A stretch of DNA of 64,000 bases from Nonomuraea sp. NEAU-A123 (GTDB lineage Bacteria; Actinomycetota; Actinomycetes; Streptosporangiales; Streptosporangiaceae). The stretch spans positions 45,457 through 109,456 of the forward strand of contig NZ_JAHFZZ010000033.1 of NCBI RefSeq assembly GCF_018603905.1. Direction: 5' to 3'. A program made the position numbers and the translations under genes. The notes below the pieces were generated by a model, which saw nothing but the letters and a program-made list of their open reading frames with translations, was not told where the DNA came from and ran no database searches. Of this stretch, positions 24,555 through 32,698 are shown piece after piece; within the stretch, counting starts at the first letter, position 1; every line of letters begins with the position of its first letter.

Positions 24555-25678
24555 ACCCCATCGACGAACTACGGGCCGCCCGGCCCGCACACCTCGGCGA
24601 CACGCCGGTCGACGAACGCACCAGGGCCGCGGAGCTCTCGTACGCCATGTCCCGGCCGCGGTCGGCGCGGCAGAAGCGCAGGACCGTACGACCGGTGTGG
24701 GGTTTCAGCCTCGTCGGCGCCGCCGCGGCCGCGACCGCCGTGGCCGTCGTGGTCTCCGGCACCGGCGGCACGACGCCGCGGGCGCCCGACGCGGCCCCGG
24801 CGACGGTCGCCTCGTCCACGCCCAAGGTGCGGCTGTCGGCTCGGGACATCCTGCTGACCGCCGCCGCGAAGGCGGCCCGCCAGCCCGCCGGGACGGGCGC
24901 CTACTGGCACACCGCGACCGTCCAGCGGACCCTGTACGCGGTCGAGGGCGCGGACTACCTGGTCATGGACCGGCAGCGGAACGAACGCTGGACGCCCAGC
25001 GCCACCAGAGGGGACCTGTGGAGCAGCACCAAGCCGCTCGGAGCGCGACCGGCGACCGCCGCGGACGAGGAGGCGTGGAAGCAGGCCGGTTCCCCGGCCG
25101 AGATCCCGGTCAAGCCACGCCCGATGACCCTCTCGACCTCTCCCCGAAAGATGAGCACCGGCCACAGCCCCCTGACCGACGGGGACAAGGTGTTCTGGCT
25201 CGGCCGCAACGTCACCACGAAGGACCTGCGCGGCCTGCCCTCTGACCCGGCCAAGCTCAAGGCATGGCTGCTGCGCTCGTACGAGAGGAACAGCACCGAA
25301 TCCAGCAGCGACCCGACGCCGGCTGACACCTGGCTCTTCAGCGTGAGCGCGGGGTTGATCACCGACATGCCGGTCACACCCCAGGTACGCGGCGCCGCCT
25401 TCCGTATGCTCGCCGCCCTCGACGCCGTCGACGTCATCGAGAACGTCACGGACGCGGAAGGCCGCCAGGGCACGGCCGTGGCGATCGAGGAGCGCACCAA
25501 GGGCTCCGGTGTCATGGAGAACCGGCTGATCTTCGACCAGGCGACCGGGCGGGGCCTGGCGTACGAGAACGTGGTGGTGAAGCCCGCCGGTCTCCAGAGC
25601 ACCTTCGAGCCCGGCACCGTGTGGTACTCGCAAGCCGTACTGGAAGCCGGCTGGACCGACAGCAAGCCGTCATTCTGA
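24551..25678 (+). CDS. Membrane-anchored CU044_5270-type protein, putative sigma partner
   Basis: A 375-residue protein. The cytoplasmic N-terminus (about 50 residues) is followed by one membrane helix, FSLVGAAAAATAVAVVVSG, and a large extracytoplasmic domain beginning after a Pro/Thr-rich linker. The outside domain contains GTGAYWHTATVQRTLYAVEG and ATGRGLAYENVVVKPAG, the pattern I associate with the CU044_5270 family that commonly follows ECF sigma genes. No zinc-binding anti-sigma motif is seen, so anti-sigma activity is inferred from position only. A strong terminator follows. Confidence 0.75.
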   Translation: MNPIDELRAARPAHLGDTPVDERTRAAELSYAMSRPRSARQKRRTVRPVWGFSLVGAAAAATAVAVVVSGTGGTTPRAPDAAPATVASSTPKVRLSARDILLTAAAKAARQPAGTGAYWHTATVQRTLYAVEGADYLVMDRQRNERWTPSATRGDLWSSTKPLGARPATAADEEAWKQAGSPAEIPVKPRPMTLSTSPRKMSTGHSPLTDGDKVFWLGRNVTTKDLRGLPSDPAKLKAWLLRSYERNSTESSSDPTPADTWLFSVSAGLITDMPVTPQVRGAAFRMLAALDAVDVIENVTDAEGRQGTAVAIEERTKGSGVMENRLIFDQATGRGLAYENVVVKPAGLQSTFEPGTVWYSQAVLEAGWTDSKPSF

Positions 25679-25686
25679 ATCCTAGG

Positions 25687-25727
25687 GAAACGACCGCCCT
25701 CGCCTGTTCGGCGGGGGCGGTCGTTTC
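25687..25727. terminator. Bidirectional intrinsic terminator
   Basis: A perfect 13-bp stem, GAAACGACCGCCC (25687-25699) with GGGCGGTCGTTTC (25715-25727), loop of 15 bases. It separates the convergent sigma-partner gene and the small secreted-protein gene. The flanking A and T runs suit termination on either strand. Confidence 0.85.
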
Positions 25728-25737
25728 GCACGGGGGC

Positions 25738-26013
25738 TCAGACCCGCTTCCACCGCCACTGGCCGTTGTTGTACTGGCTGCACTGGTACTTACGGTTGGT
25801 TACCTTCGCGAATCCGTACTTGGTGTGAGCGGCTTTCGGGCAGTACGCGCCCGGTGTGACGCAGTTCCAATGGTTGCCGGATCGCTGGTAGGTGCAGGCG
25901 ATCGCCGTCGCGTTGACGTGCGCCTGGGCGGCGGAGACAGGCAGGGCGGCCGCGACGGGCGCGACCAGCGCCGAGCTTATAAGAGCAGCGGAAACGAGCA
26001 GACGTCTGAGCAA
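25738..26013 (-). CDS. Small secreted cysteine-containing protein
   Basis: A 91-residue protein. The Sec signal peptide LLVSAALISSALVAPVAAAL is followed by cleavage near AQA (about residue 31). The mature part of about 60 residues has four Cys (IACTYQ, WNCVTP, AYCPKA, YQCSQY), probably two disulfides, and is basic and aromatic. The start is TTG at 26013, backed by GGGAG six bases upstream. No family recognised. It could be a secreted signal, inhibitor or wall-binding protein, but nothing in the sequence decides. Confidence 0.7.
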   Translation of the reverse strand: MLRRLLVSAALISSALVAPVAAALPVSAAQAHVNATAIACTYQRSGNHWNCVTPGAYCPKAAHTKYGFAKVTNRKYQCSQYNNGQWRWKRV

Positions 26014-26030
26014 CAGGCGCTCCCAGATAA

Positions 26031-26058
26031 GTACCGATAAAGCAGGACTAATCTGGGA
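26031..26058. promoter_or_regulatory. Inverted repeat upstream of small secreted-protein gene
   Basis: TCCCAGAT (26031-26038) and ATCTGGGA (26051-26058) are perfect inverted arms over 12 bases. The left arm overlaps the ribosome binding site of the TTG start at 26013, so it could be a repressor site or a start-masking hairpin. Confidence 0.45.
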
Positions 26059-26214
26059 CGATCACTGGCTTGATCGGGTTGCCGACCAGGCGTGTCCACA
26101 TGCGGACATCTTGCGATGATCGCGGCTGCCACCCTATCCACAATCTGGCGGGCGATACCGCGCCTCGGTGTTCGACGACAATCACCGGATCGCCACCAGG
26201 TTGGATAAATACAA

Positions 26215-26330
26215 TTAGCGTTTTTCCATCGGTCCATCATCGCGCAGTCGCTGGTAGCCCCGCAGCACGGTGTGCAGGTTGATGCCGAGCGTGGGCGGCC
26301 GCGTTGCGCGCCGAGGGCGGTCCACGATGG
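26215..26330 (-). pseudogene. GntR-type regulator remnant
   Basis: About 35 codons ending in TAA at 26215 read LGINLHTVLRGYQRLRDDGP and then MEKR. This is the recognition helix and wing start of a YtrA/GntR winged helix. The preceding sequence loses similarity (RPRRATRPPT), and nothing of the remaining regulator is found. The rest of 26014-26370 shows no intact gene. This is a decayed fragment next to a second relic on the opposite strand. Confidence 0.55.
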
Positions 26331-26370
26331 CATGCGGAGGCGGTTCTGTCGGTGCCACGGGGAACAATCG

Positions 26371-26571
26371 ATGGATGAAGAAACCAAAGATTGTTTCGGC
26401 CGAGGAATGGCAGACGAGGCGTACAAAGCCCGGATGGGATGGACGCTGCCCTTCGTCTCGTCGCACGGCACGTCGTTCGCGGACAGCGTCCTCGACCTCA
26501 CCCCGTACGGCCGCCAGGAGGACTGGGAGGACTCCCCGCCCGGCTGGCCCCAGCACCCCACGTACGGATAG
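26371..26571 (+). pseudogene. DUF899 (thioredoxin-like) protein relic
   Basis: Pieces of a DUF899 protein lie in two frames. The frame from 26375 starts MKKPKIVSAEEWQ, a typical DUF899 N-terminus. The frame from 26371 gives AYKARMGWTLPFVSS and then LDLTPYGRQEDWEDSPPGWP, the middle and near-C-terminal DUF899 motifs, now directly joined. Full-length family members have about 230 residues; here about 65 codons remain, with two internal deletions and one frame change. The final TAG replaces the usual aromatic end. The assignment rests on my memory of the family pattern. Confidence 0.6.
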
Positions 26572-26621
26572 CGAGCCACGGCAGCCGCCCGCTCGCCCGA
26601 CCGGGACGAGCATCCGGCGGA

Positions 26622-27023
26622 TCAGGCGTCGAACCAGGCTGTGGAAGACGGCACAAGAAGCAGGGCGATGACCGCCACCGACAGCCCGAGCCCCAGGAGC
26701 TCTCCCACGCCCGGCGCGCCGGTGAACGCCCCCACCACGAAGCTGATCACGTTCACGCCCTGGATGCCGATCCCCGTCCAGCGCACCCACTTCCTGCGCG
26801 AGCTCATCTTGACCACCACCAGCACGATGACCACGGCGCTGGCGATTCCGTACAGCAGGGGGAGCAGGACGGCGGCGTTCCAGCCCACCTGTGTGAACAG
26901 CAGGGCCAGGATGGCGGTCAGGACGAGCGTCAGGACCATCTGAACGCACATGATCGTCCGGGCGGCTCGCACCGTGCCGGGCATGACCAGGGTCTGAGCA
27001 GGCTGCACGGAGGCCTCCATCAT
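26622..27023 (-). CDS. Small integral membrane protein
   Basis: About 133 residues with four hydrophobic segments: MCVQMVLTLVLTAILALLF, AAVLLPLLYGIASAVVIVLV, IGIQGVNVISFVVGAF and LGLGLSVAVIALLLV. SSRRKWVRWTGI is a basic cytoplasmic loop. Two adjacent ATGs (27023, 27020) can serve as start, preceded by a GTGCG-TACG-CGCAC hairpin. No family named; four-helix proteins like this are common and uncharacterised in actinomycetes. Confidence 0.65.
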   Translation of the reverse strand: MMEASVQPAQTLVMPGTVRAARTIMCVQMVLTLVLTAILALLFTQVGWNAAVLLPLLYGIASAVVIVLVVVKMSSRRKWVRWTGIGIQGVNVISFVVGAFTGAPGVGELLGLGLSVAVIALLLVPSSTAWFDA

Positions 27024-27218
27024 GTGCGTACGCGCACCTTGGCGGATCTTGGGCCAAGCAAAGCGCCCCCTCCGATCGGCTGTCAAGGAATTTGTCGTGG
27101 GCGACTAATACCGATACACAGTTGATAATTACTTACATTGAATGAGCTGGACTTTTTCCATCGGTCATTAATAGAGCCACGCCTCGCCGTGCCGGCACGG
27201 CTGTGGCCGTCATCCGGT

Positions 27219-27231
27219 GTGAAAGTTTCAC
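27219..27231. promoter_or_regulatory. Candidate operator upstream of secreted glycosidase
   Basis: GTGAAAGTTTCAC is a perfect 13-base odd palindrome, and GTGCCGGCAC at 27189-27198 is another 10-base palindrome. TTGACG at 27238-27243 could be the -35 of the glycosidase promoter. The arrangement fits a LacI-type repressor site. The remaining part of 27024-27331 shows no gene. Confidence 0.45.
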
Positions 27232-27331
27232 CGTTGTTTGACGGGCCTGGCGCCACCCCGCACGATCATGGTGCCTCCTGGGTCGGAAGGAGGCGTCGAG
27301 TGATTGCCGCTATCCATGGCGAGGTGCGCCG

Positions 27332-29371
27332 ATGCCGAAATTCTCACTAAGAGCAGCGTCCGCCGTCCTGCTGACGCTGACCGCCCTGAACATCCCCACG
27401 GCGTACGCCGACGAGGTCACCCCGGTCGCGGTGACCGTCAACGCCCGCGCCGCGCTTGCCACCGTCCCCGAAACCGGCATCGCCGCCAACCATGCGATCT
27501 GGGACACCAATCTGGGCACCGACGCGACCGCCGACCTGCTCAAGGACGCCGGCGTGAAGCTGCTGCGCTATCCCGGCGGCTCCTATTCGGACATCTACCA
27601 CTGGGCCGACCACACCGCCCCCGGCGGCTACGTGGCGCCCAACACCGACTTCGACACCTTCATGCGTGGTGTCCGTCGCACCGGGGCCCAGCCGATGGTG
27701 ACCGCCAACTACGGCACCGGCACCGCCGAGGAGGCCGCGGCCTGGGTACGTAGCGCCAACGTCACCAAGGGCTACGGCGTCAAGTACTGGGAGATCGGCA
27801 ACGAGAACTACGGCAACGGCCACTACGGCGCCAACTGGGAGGCGGACAACCACGCCGACAAGAGCCCGGCCGAGTACGCCCGCCACGTCGTGTCCTACGC
27901 GGACGCGATGAAGGCGGCCGACCCCACCATCAAGATCGGCGCGGTGCTGACCACGGCCGCCAACTGGCCCGACGGCATCGTCGCCGACGGCGACAACGGC
28001 ACCTGGAACAAGGTCGTCCTGTCGATCGCCGGACCGAAGATCGACTTCGTGATCCTGCACTGGTACCCCGGCGCCCTCGACAAGGCCGCCCACGTCCCCG
28101 ACATGATCCAGCTCACCCGTCAGCAGATCGCGAAGTACGCCGGGTCCGGCTCTGAGCGGATCGGCATCGCCATGACCGAGTTCAACACCGGGTCGAGCAG
28201 CGCCGGCACCAACACGCAGCCCGGCGCGCTGGCCGCCGCCGACGCCTACGCGACACTGCTGGGGAACGGGGTGTTCACGGTCGACTGGTGGAACGTCCAC
28301 AACGGCATCGGCAACGTCACTCAGGTCGAGGGACATACCGATTACGGAGACTTCGGCCTGCTGTCGAGCGCTACGTGCACCTCCGACGGCAGCGTCTGCG
28401 AACCGCCACTGAACACACCGTTCGCGCCGTACTACGCGCTCCAGATGATGAGCAAGTTCGCCCGCCCCGGCGACCAGTTCATCCGGGCCGCGACCGACCA
28501 GGCGAAGGTCACCGCGCACGCCGCCCGCCGCCCCAACGGGGATCTGTCCGTCCTGTTGATCAATACGTCGTCCGACACGTCCTACCCCGTCACGATCAGC
28601 TACTCCGGCTTCAGCCCGGCATCCGGAGCGCCGACCGTACTGACGCACACCAACGGCGCCACGAGCATCACCAGCTCGACAGCGGGAAGCGCGACCAGCC
28701 AGACACTGTCGCCGCTCTCGCTGACCACGATCGTCCTGCACCCCTCCACCCCCCAAACCGGACGTCCGGGCACGCCGGGACAGCCGACCGCCGCCAACGT
28801 CACGGACAGGACCGCCACGATCTCCTGGCCCGCCGCCGTCCCCGGCGCGCGCCCGATCGTCAAGTACGAGCTCCACCGCCAGAACGGAGCCATCAGCGAG
28901 CAACTCGGCGAGACCGCCGGCACCTCGCTCACGGTGAACAACCTCAATCCGGGCACCCGCTACACGCTCAACGTGATCGCTCGGGACAGTGGCGGCGGCC
29001 TCTCGTGGGCCTCCCCGCCGCTGACGTTCACCACCGGCACGCCCGCTGCCAGCGCCTGCACGGTACGGCTGACCATCCAGACCGACTGGGCCAGCGGCTA
29101 CGTCGGCGCCATCGACATCACCAACAACGGCGCGCCGATCAACGGCTGGACCCTGAACTTCAGCTGGCCCCGAACGTGGCAGAGCCTGGGCGGCGGCTGG
29201 AGCGCCGTCTGGACGCAGAACGGATCGGACGTCAAGGCCGTCAACGAGGCCGGAAACGGCTCACTGCCCACCGGAGGGTCGACCTCGATCGGCTTCGTCG
29301 GCAACTACAACGGGCCGAACGTCCTACCTGCCGTCTTCACCCTCAACGGAACCGTCTGCACAACCCAGTAA
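27332..29371 (+). CDS. Secreted clan GH-A glycosidase (arabinofuranosidase-like) with FN3 and CBM2
   Basis: A 679-residue exported enzyme. The signal peptide ends near AYA-DE (about residue 27). The catalytic barrel (about 35-370) has LRYPGGSYSDIYHW, the acid/base in KYWEIGNENYG (Glu about 158) and the nucleophile in IGIAMTEFNTG (Glu about 283), the pattern of GH51/GH39-like clan A enzymes. A beta-sandwich follows (to about 475), then an FN3 domain (PGQPTAANVTDRTATISWPA) and a C-terminal CBM2 with a Cys pair, GAPINGWTLNFSWP and GFVGNYNG. It should act on arabinoxylan or cellulose-associated hemicellulose outside the cell. Exact specificity is uncertain. Confidence 0.85.
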   Translation: MPKFSLRAASAVLLTLTALNIPTAYADEVTPVAVTVNARAALATVPETGIAANHAIWDTNLGTDATADLLKDAGVKLLRYPGGSYSDIYHWADHTAPGGYVAPNTDFDTFMRGVRRTGAQPMVTANYGTGTAEEAAAWVRSANVTKGYGVKYWEIGNENYGNGHYGANWEADNHADKSPAEYARHVVSYADAMKAADPTIKIGAVLTTAANWPDGIVADGDNGTWNKVVLSIAGPKIDFVILHWYPGALDKAAHVPDMIQLTRQQIAKYAGSGSERIGIAMTEFNTGSSSAGTNTQPGALAAADAYATLLGNGVFTVDWWNVHNGIGNVTQVEGHTDYGDFGLLSSATCTSDGSVCEPPLNTPFAPYYALQMMSKFARPGDQFIRAATDQAKVTAHAARRPNGDLSVLLINTSSDTSYPVTISYSGFSPASGAPTVLTHTNGATSITSSTAGSATSQTLSPLSLTTIVLHPSTPQTGRPGTPGQPTAANVTDRTATISWPAAVPGARPIVKYELHRQNGAISEQLGETAGTSLTVNNLNPGTRYTLNVIARDSGGGLSWASPPLTFTTGTPAASACTVRLTIQTDWASGYVGAIDITNNGAPINGWTLNFSWPRTWQSLGGGWSAVWTQNGSDVKAVNEAGNGSLPTGGSTSIGFVGNYNGPNVLPAVFTLNGTVCTTQ

Positions 29372-29395
29372 CAGCGCGCTATCGGCCACGGGCTC

Positions 29396-29923
29396 TCATG
29401 TTGGGGACAAGTACGGCAGCTCGGCCGAACGGTAGAGCACGACGATCAGGATCACGACGGTCGCGAACCAGGCGATGGGCGTGACAACTCCCAGGTCGGC
29501 GTAGCCGTACCCAGACAGCAGGCCGAGCACTCCCAGACTGACCACGGCCCAGCGCAGCACGTCGAGGAGGGCGACCCTGGAGCTGTCTTCATAGGGACGA
29601 ATCCGTCTGATGATGGCGTCGACCACCAGCCAGACGGTGACCAAGGCACCGGCCGTGCTGGCGAGGCCGACCACGTGCGAGAACGTCAGGGAATGACTTG
29701 AGCGCTCGCCGGACGCGAGCATGGCGACAAACGAGGCGCAGGCCACGGCGACGGCAAAGGACCTGGCCCGGCCGAAGGGATCGTCGACGGATCGCTGCAG
29801 CTCAGCCAGTCCGGCCGCGCACAATCCCCATCCAACGGGGTCGAACAGCAGGTCGAAGCCATTGAAACGGAGGGCACCGAACGCGAACACGAAACCGAGG
29901 GCGATCTTCGTGACGGGCGGCAT
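29396..29923 (-). CDS. Integral membrane protein
   Basis: About 175 residues with five hydrophobic stretches, for example SFAVAVACASFVAMLASG, VVGLASTAGALVTVWLVVDA, AVVSLGVLGLLSGYGY and IAWFATVVILIVVLY. GGAAGG-like GGAAGG nine bases upstream supports the ATG at 29923; an in-frame start 19 codons upstream would add a hydrophilic leader. It lies 48 bases downstream of a minus-strand membrane-anchored gene and could be its operon partner. Function unknown. Confidence 0.65.
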   Translation of the reverse strand: MPPVTKIALGFVFAFGALRFNGFDLLFDPVGWGLCAAGLAELQRSVDDPFGRARSFAVAVACASFVAMLASGERSSHSLTFSHVVGLASTAGALVTVWLVVDAIIRRIRPYEDSSRVALLDVLRWAVVSLGVLGLLSGYGYADLGVVTPIAWFATVVILIVVLYRSAELPYLSPT

Positions 29924-29970
29924 GCGGCGCAACCTTCCAGGCGGGTCGTCGTCCACGGATGAGCTGACGG

Positions 29971-30546
29971 TCAGGGCCAACGCGGGCTCACCGCGTCATT
30001 GCACACATCGTCGGCGAGGCCTCGCTGCCAGGCGAGCGGGATCCTTCCTGTGGGTCCTGTCAGCTGCCATGAGTCCGCCGGCGCCTCCGCTGACCCTGAG
30101 CCCGTCCAGGCTCGGTAAGTGAAGCGCATCGGCTGGGGCTCGTGTGGCACCGCCGCGCAGTCAGTGATGACGATGCGCCTACTCACGGTCGCCGAGCCGC
30201 CCCTCTCCAAGGTGACCACGGAACTTTCCTCGTCCGCCTTGTCAGCAGGTATCAAGCGTAGGCCCGGAATTTCCATAGAGATATCGGTGAGGGTGACGGA
30301 GGCCAGCCCCTCGTTTTCGAGCTCGATGAACGCCCTGGTGGACAGGACACCATTCTCGTCCACCTCCGCACGGACGAAGAACTCGTCGATCTCCCAGCGG
30401 ATATGCGGGGTAATCGCCGCTGACCACCACGGGGCCACGACGATAATCACGAGCGACAGCCAACTGGCCACCGCGACCAGTAATCGCGCACGCCGGGCGC
30501 GCCACGTGGCGATGCCAAATTGCCGCCATATATCGTCTGAACTCAC
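29971..30546 (-). CDS. Single-pass membrane protein with extracytoplasmic beta domain
   Basis: About 191 residues: a short cytoplasmic N-terminus, one helix (LLVAVASWLSLVIIVVAPWW), then a domain rich in alternating hydrophobic residues, TRAFIELENEGLASVTLTDI and GGSATVSRRIVITDC, which looks like an immunoglobulin-like sandwich. Two Cys in the outer domain could form a disulfide. The GTG at 30546 lies inside the inverted repeat that separates it from the divergent gene at 30575, so the start is only likely. No family recognised. Confidence 0.6.
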   Translation of the reverse strand: MSSDDIWRQFGIATWRARRARLLVAVASWLSLVIIVVAPWWSAAITPHIRWEIDEFFVRAEVDENGVLSTRAFIELENEGLASVTLTDISMEIPGLRLIPADKADEESSVVTLERGGSATVSRRIVITDCAAVPHEPQPMRFTYRAWTGSGSAEAPADSWQLTGPTGRIPLAWQRGLADDVCNDAVSPRWP

Positions 30547-30567
30547 GATATAGCACCATATATGGTG
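30529..30567. promoter_or_regulatory. Nested palindromes between divergent membrane-protein genes
   Basis: TATATCGT (30529-30536) and ACGATATA (30545-30552) form one inverted repeat; CACCATATATGGTG (30554-30567) is a separate perfect 14-base palindrome. Both fall in or next to the 28-base gap between divergent starts at 30546 and 30575. This AT-rich cluster is a strong candidate shared operator. Confidence 0.6.
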
Positions 30568-30574
30568 GCACTTC

Positions 30575-31987
30575 GTGACGATACCTCCAGTGATCTCTTG
30601 GATAGTCTCCGCCATCACCCTGCTGACGGCAGCCGTTCCGGTCACGCGAGAGCGACTCAACAGGTTCGCCGCACTGATTGGCCTTTCCGTCACAGAGGCC
30701 AACGCCCGCCAGGTCATCGACCATTTCGCCGCCCTGCGCCGATGGCGGCTGATCGCCCTCACCCTCGCTGTTCCCTTGGCTTGCCTCACCAATGACCCGT
30801 TCTATCTGGTCGTGGGGTGGTGTGCCGTTTCTGTGTTCCGCGATGTACGACTGCCGGTCCGGGTGCTCCATGCTCACGACGACGCGAATATCTATCGGAA
30901 AGCATGGCTGCTCGGTTTGGGCGGCGCCGTAGTGGCAGACGGCTATCTGCTGGTGACCCAGGGCACCACTCCGGCGCGTCTGGCCCATGCCGTCATCGTG
31001 ATTATCGTGGCGGCAGCCGTACCCCTTGCCGCCCGGAAACTGAGCGCCAGGCCGGCACCCGAGGCCTCGGATGACATGGCCCAAGCCGAACTGGCCATCG
31101 GCAAATGGTCAACACGGACCCTCTACCTCGCGGGAACCGCGATCGTCCTGTCAGGGGCGCTGCTCATCCCTGGGCAACCGCCGCAACGCGACCTGCCCGA
31201 ATACTCGATGCCCCAGTCGTTTCCAGAACATATGGGGGTTTTCGCGACAGTGGACAAATACAAGGGGCCTACCTGTCCGTGGACCAATCAAATGGACGAC
31301 CCCTGCCGGTCATGGCTGGTGAACGAGGCGCCATTTTCCCAGGCCGCGCCGTACATCGTCGGAAAAGGCGGAGCACCTCAGCGGGCGCCGTTCGTCCGCA
31401 GCTCCGACAAGAAGGCCGTCGTCTACCTGGGCAGACATGATCGCCGCATGGTGTATCAGGACGCCGGGGGAATCCATTACCTCACCGGCAGCCTGACCGA
31501 CACCGCAGTGCCCACGCCCACGTTCGCCGCCCAGAGCAGGTATGTCGCCCTGGCCAAGGACGGCGCGCAGATCACCGACACCAAGAACTGGACCACGCTG
31601 TCGATCCCCGGTGCTCGACAGGTCCATGACCTCAACGAGAGCGGGATCGTGGTCACGACGGCGTCTCAGGTGCTCGTTCTGGACCATCAGGGAAAGACGA
31701 GAATGGCCCTCCCCCTCAGGAAGGATGCTTCCGAGGACACGTACCACCTCCGATCGGACGGAAGCCGCTTCGTGGCCATCCGAGGCGGTGAGGCGCGTGT
31801 TGACACCTTCACCCCAGAGACCGGCAAGCGTGTGTCCAGCGTTGTCCCCAAGTTCCCCGACGACGATTCTCTCGACATCGGCCTCGGCTGGTCGAAGGAG
31901 GGCCCCTTCCTGGTCCGCGCCTACGACAGTAAACGCGTCTACTACCTCGACCTGGCGACGGGCAAGCTCTGGAGACGTCAGAAGTGA
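30575..31987 (+). CDS. Membrane protein with C-terminal propeller-like domain
   Basis: A 470-residue protein of no named family. The N-terminal half has about six hydrophobic segments, including LIALTLAVPLACLTNDPFYL and AVIVIIVAAAVPLAARKL. One more helix, LYLAGTAIVLSGALLIPG (about residue 185), leads into a roughly 270-residue outer domain. That domain has repeated blade-like units (DKKAVVYLGRHDRRMVYQDA, ASQVLVLDHQGKTRMALPL, DSKRVYYLDLATGKLWRRQK), suggesting a beta-propeller. CPWTNQMDDPC could close a disulfide. The GTG at 30575 is close to the palindrome cluster. A sensing or receptor role is possible. Confidence 0.65.
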   Translation: MTIPPVISWIVSAITLLTAAVPVTRERLNRFAALIGLSVTEANARQVIDHFAALRRWRLIALTLAVPLACLTNDPFYLVVGWCAVSVFRDVRLPVRVLHAHDDANIYRKAWLLGLGGAVVADGYLLVTQGTTPARLAHAVIVIIVAAAVPLAARKLSARPAPEASDDMAQAELAIGKWSTRTLYLAGTAIVLSGALLIPGQPPQRDLPEYSMPQSFPEHMGVFATVDKYKGPTCPWTNQMDDPCRSWLVNEAPFSQAAPYIVGKGGAPQRAPFVRSSDKKAVVYLGRHDRRMVYQDAGGIHYLTGSLTDTAVPTPTFAAQSRYVALAKDGAQITDTKNWTTLSIPGARQVHDLNESGIVVTTASQVLVLDHQGKTRMALPLRKDASEDTYHLRSDGSRFVAIRGGEARVDTFTPETGKRVSSVVPKFPDDDSLDIGLGWSKEGPFLVRAYDSKRVYYLDLATGKLWRRQK

Positions 31988-32031
31988 ACCATATTTGACA
32001 GGTCGTTCTAGATAACCGTAGGCTCGGCGCC

Positions 32032-32610
32032 GTGGCAAGGACCAAGGAGTTCGATCCCGACGTGGCACTGCAGGCAGCCCTGGAGCTGTTCTGGGAGCGC
32101 GGGTACGAGGCGACGTCGATGGCCGACCTCGTCGAGCACCTGGGGATCGGCAGAGCCAGCATCTACGCCACCTTCGGCAACAAGCGCGACCTCTACCTGA
32201 AGGCCTACGAGCGCTACCTGCAGAACGGCATCGACTACATCGGCCTGCTGTCACAAACGGGGCCGGTGCTGCCCGCCGTACGCGCGCTGGTCGAGCGGTT
32301 CGCCGATGAGTCCGCGCACGACGAGAAACGCCTCGGCTGCCTGGTGGTCAACACCGCCGTGGAGGTGGCGCCGCACGACCCCACGATGGCCCGGCGCGTG
32401 GAGTCCAACTGGGACTTCATCGAGACCACGCTGACCTCGGCGCTGACCAGGGCCCGCGCCCAGGGTGAGCTGGCCGAGGAGAAGGATCCCCGGGCGCTCG
32501 CCCGGTTCCTGCTGACCGTGATGCAGGGCATGCGGGTCATCGGCAAGAGCTCCAACGACCCCGAGCGCCTCTACGACGCCGCCACTCAGGCGCTGCGCGC
32601 TCTCGACTAG
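32032..32610 (+). CDS. TetR family transcriptional regulator
   Basis: A 192-residue repressor of the type MARTKEFDPDVALQAALELF. Its helix-turn-helix, SMADLVEHLGIGRASIYATF followed by GNKRDLYLKAYERYLQ, resembles regulators of electrophile-responsive reductases. Start GTG at 32032. TCGTTCTA at about 32003-32010 could be half of its own operator, and GAACGATCGATC near 32671 in front of the MFS gene looks related. MFS and SDR genes follow on the same strand, so it likely controls them. Confidence 0.88.
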   Translation: MARTKEFDPDVALQAALELFWERGYEATSMADLVEHLGIGRASIYATFGNKRDLYLKAYERYLQNGIDYIGLLSQTGPVLPAVRALVERFADESAHDEKRLGCLVVNTAVEVAPHDPTMARRVESNWDFIETTLTSALTRARAQGELAEEKDPRALARFLLTVMQGMRVIGKSSNDPERLYDAATQALRALD

Positions 32611-32698
32611 CCCCAACTCCCCTCTGACGCGGAGCCCCTTGCAACGACGCTCCTCCATGCCTTCATACTGGAACGATCGATCTGGAAAAGAGGAGTCC

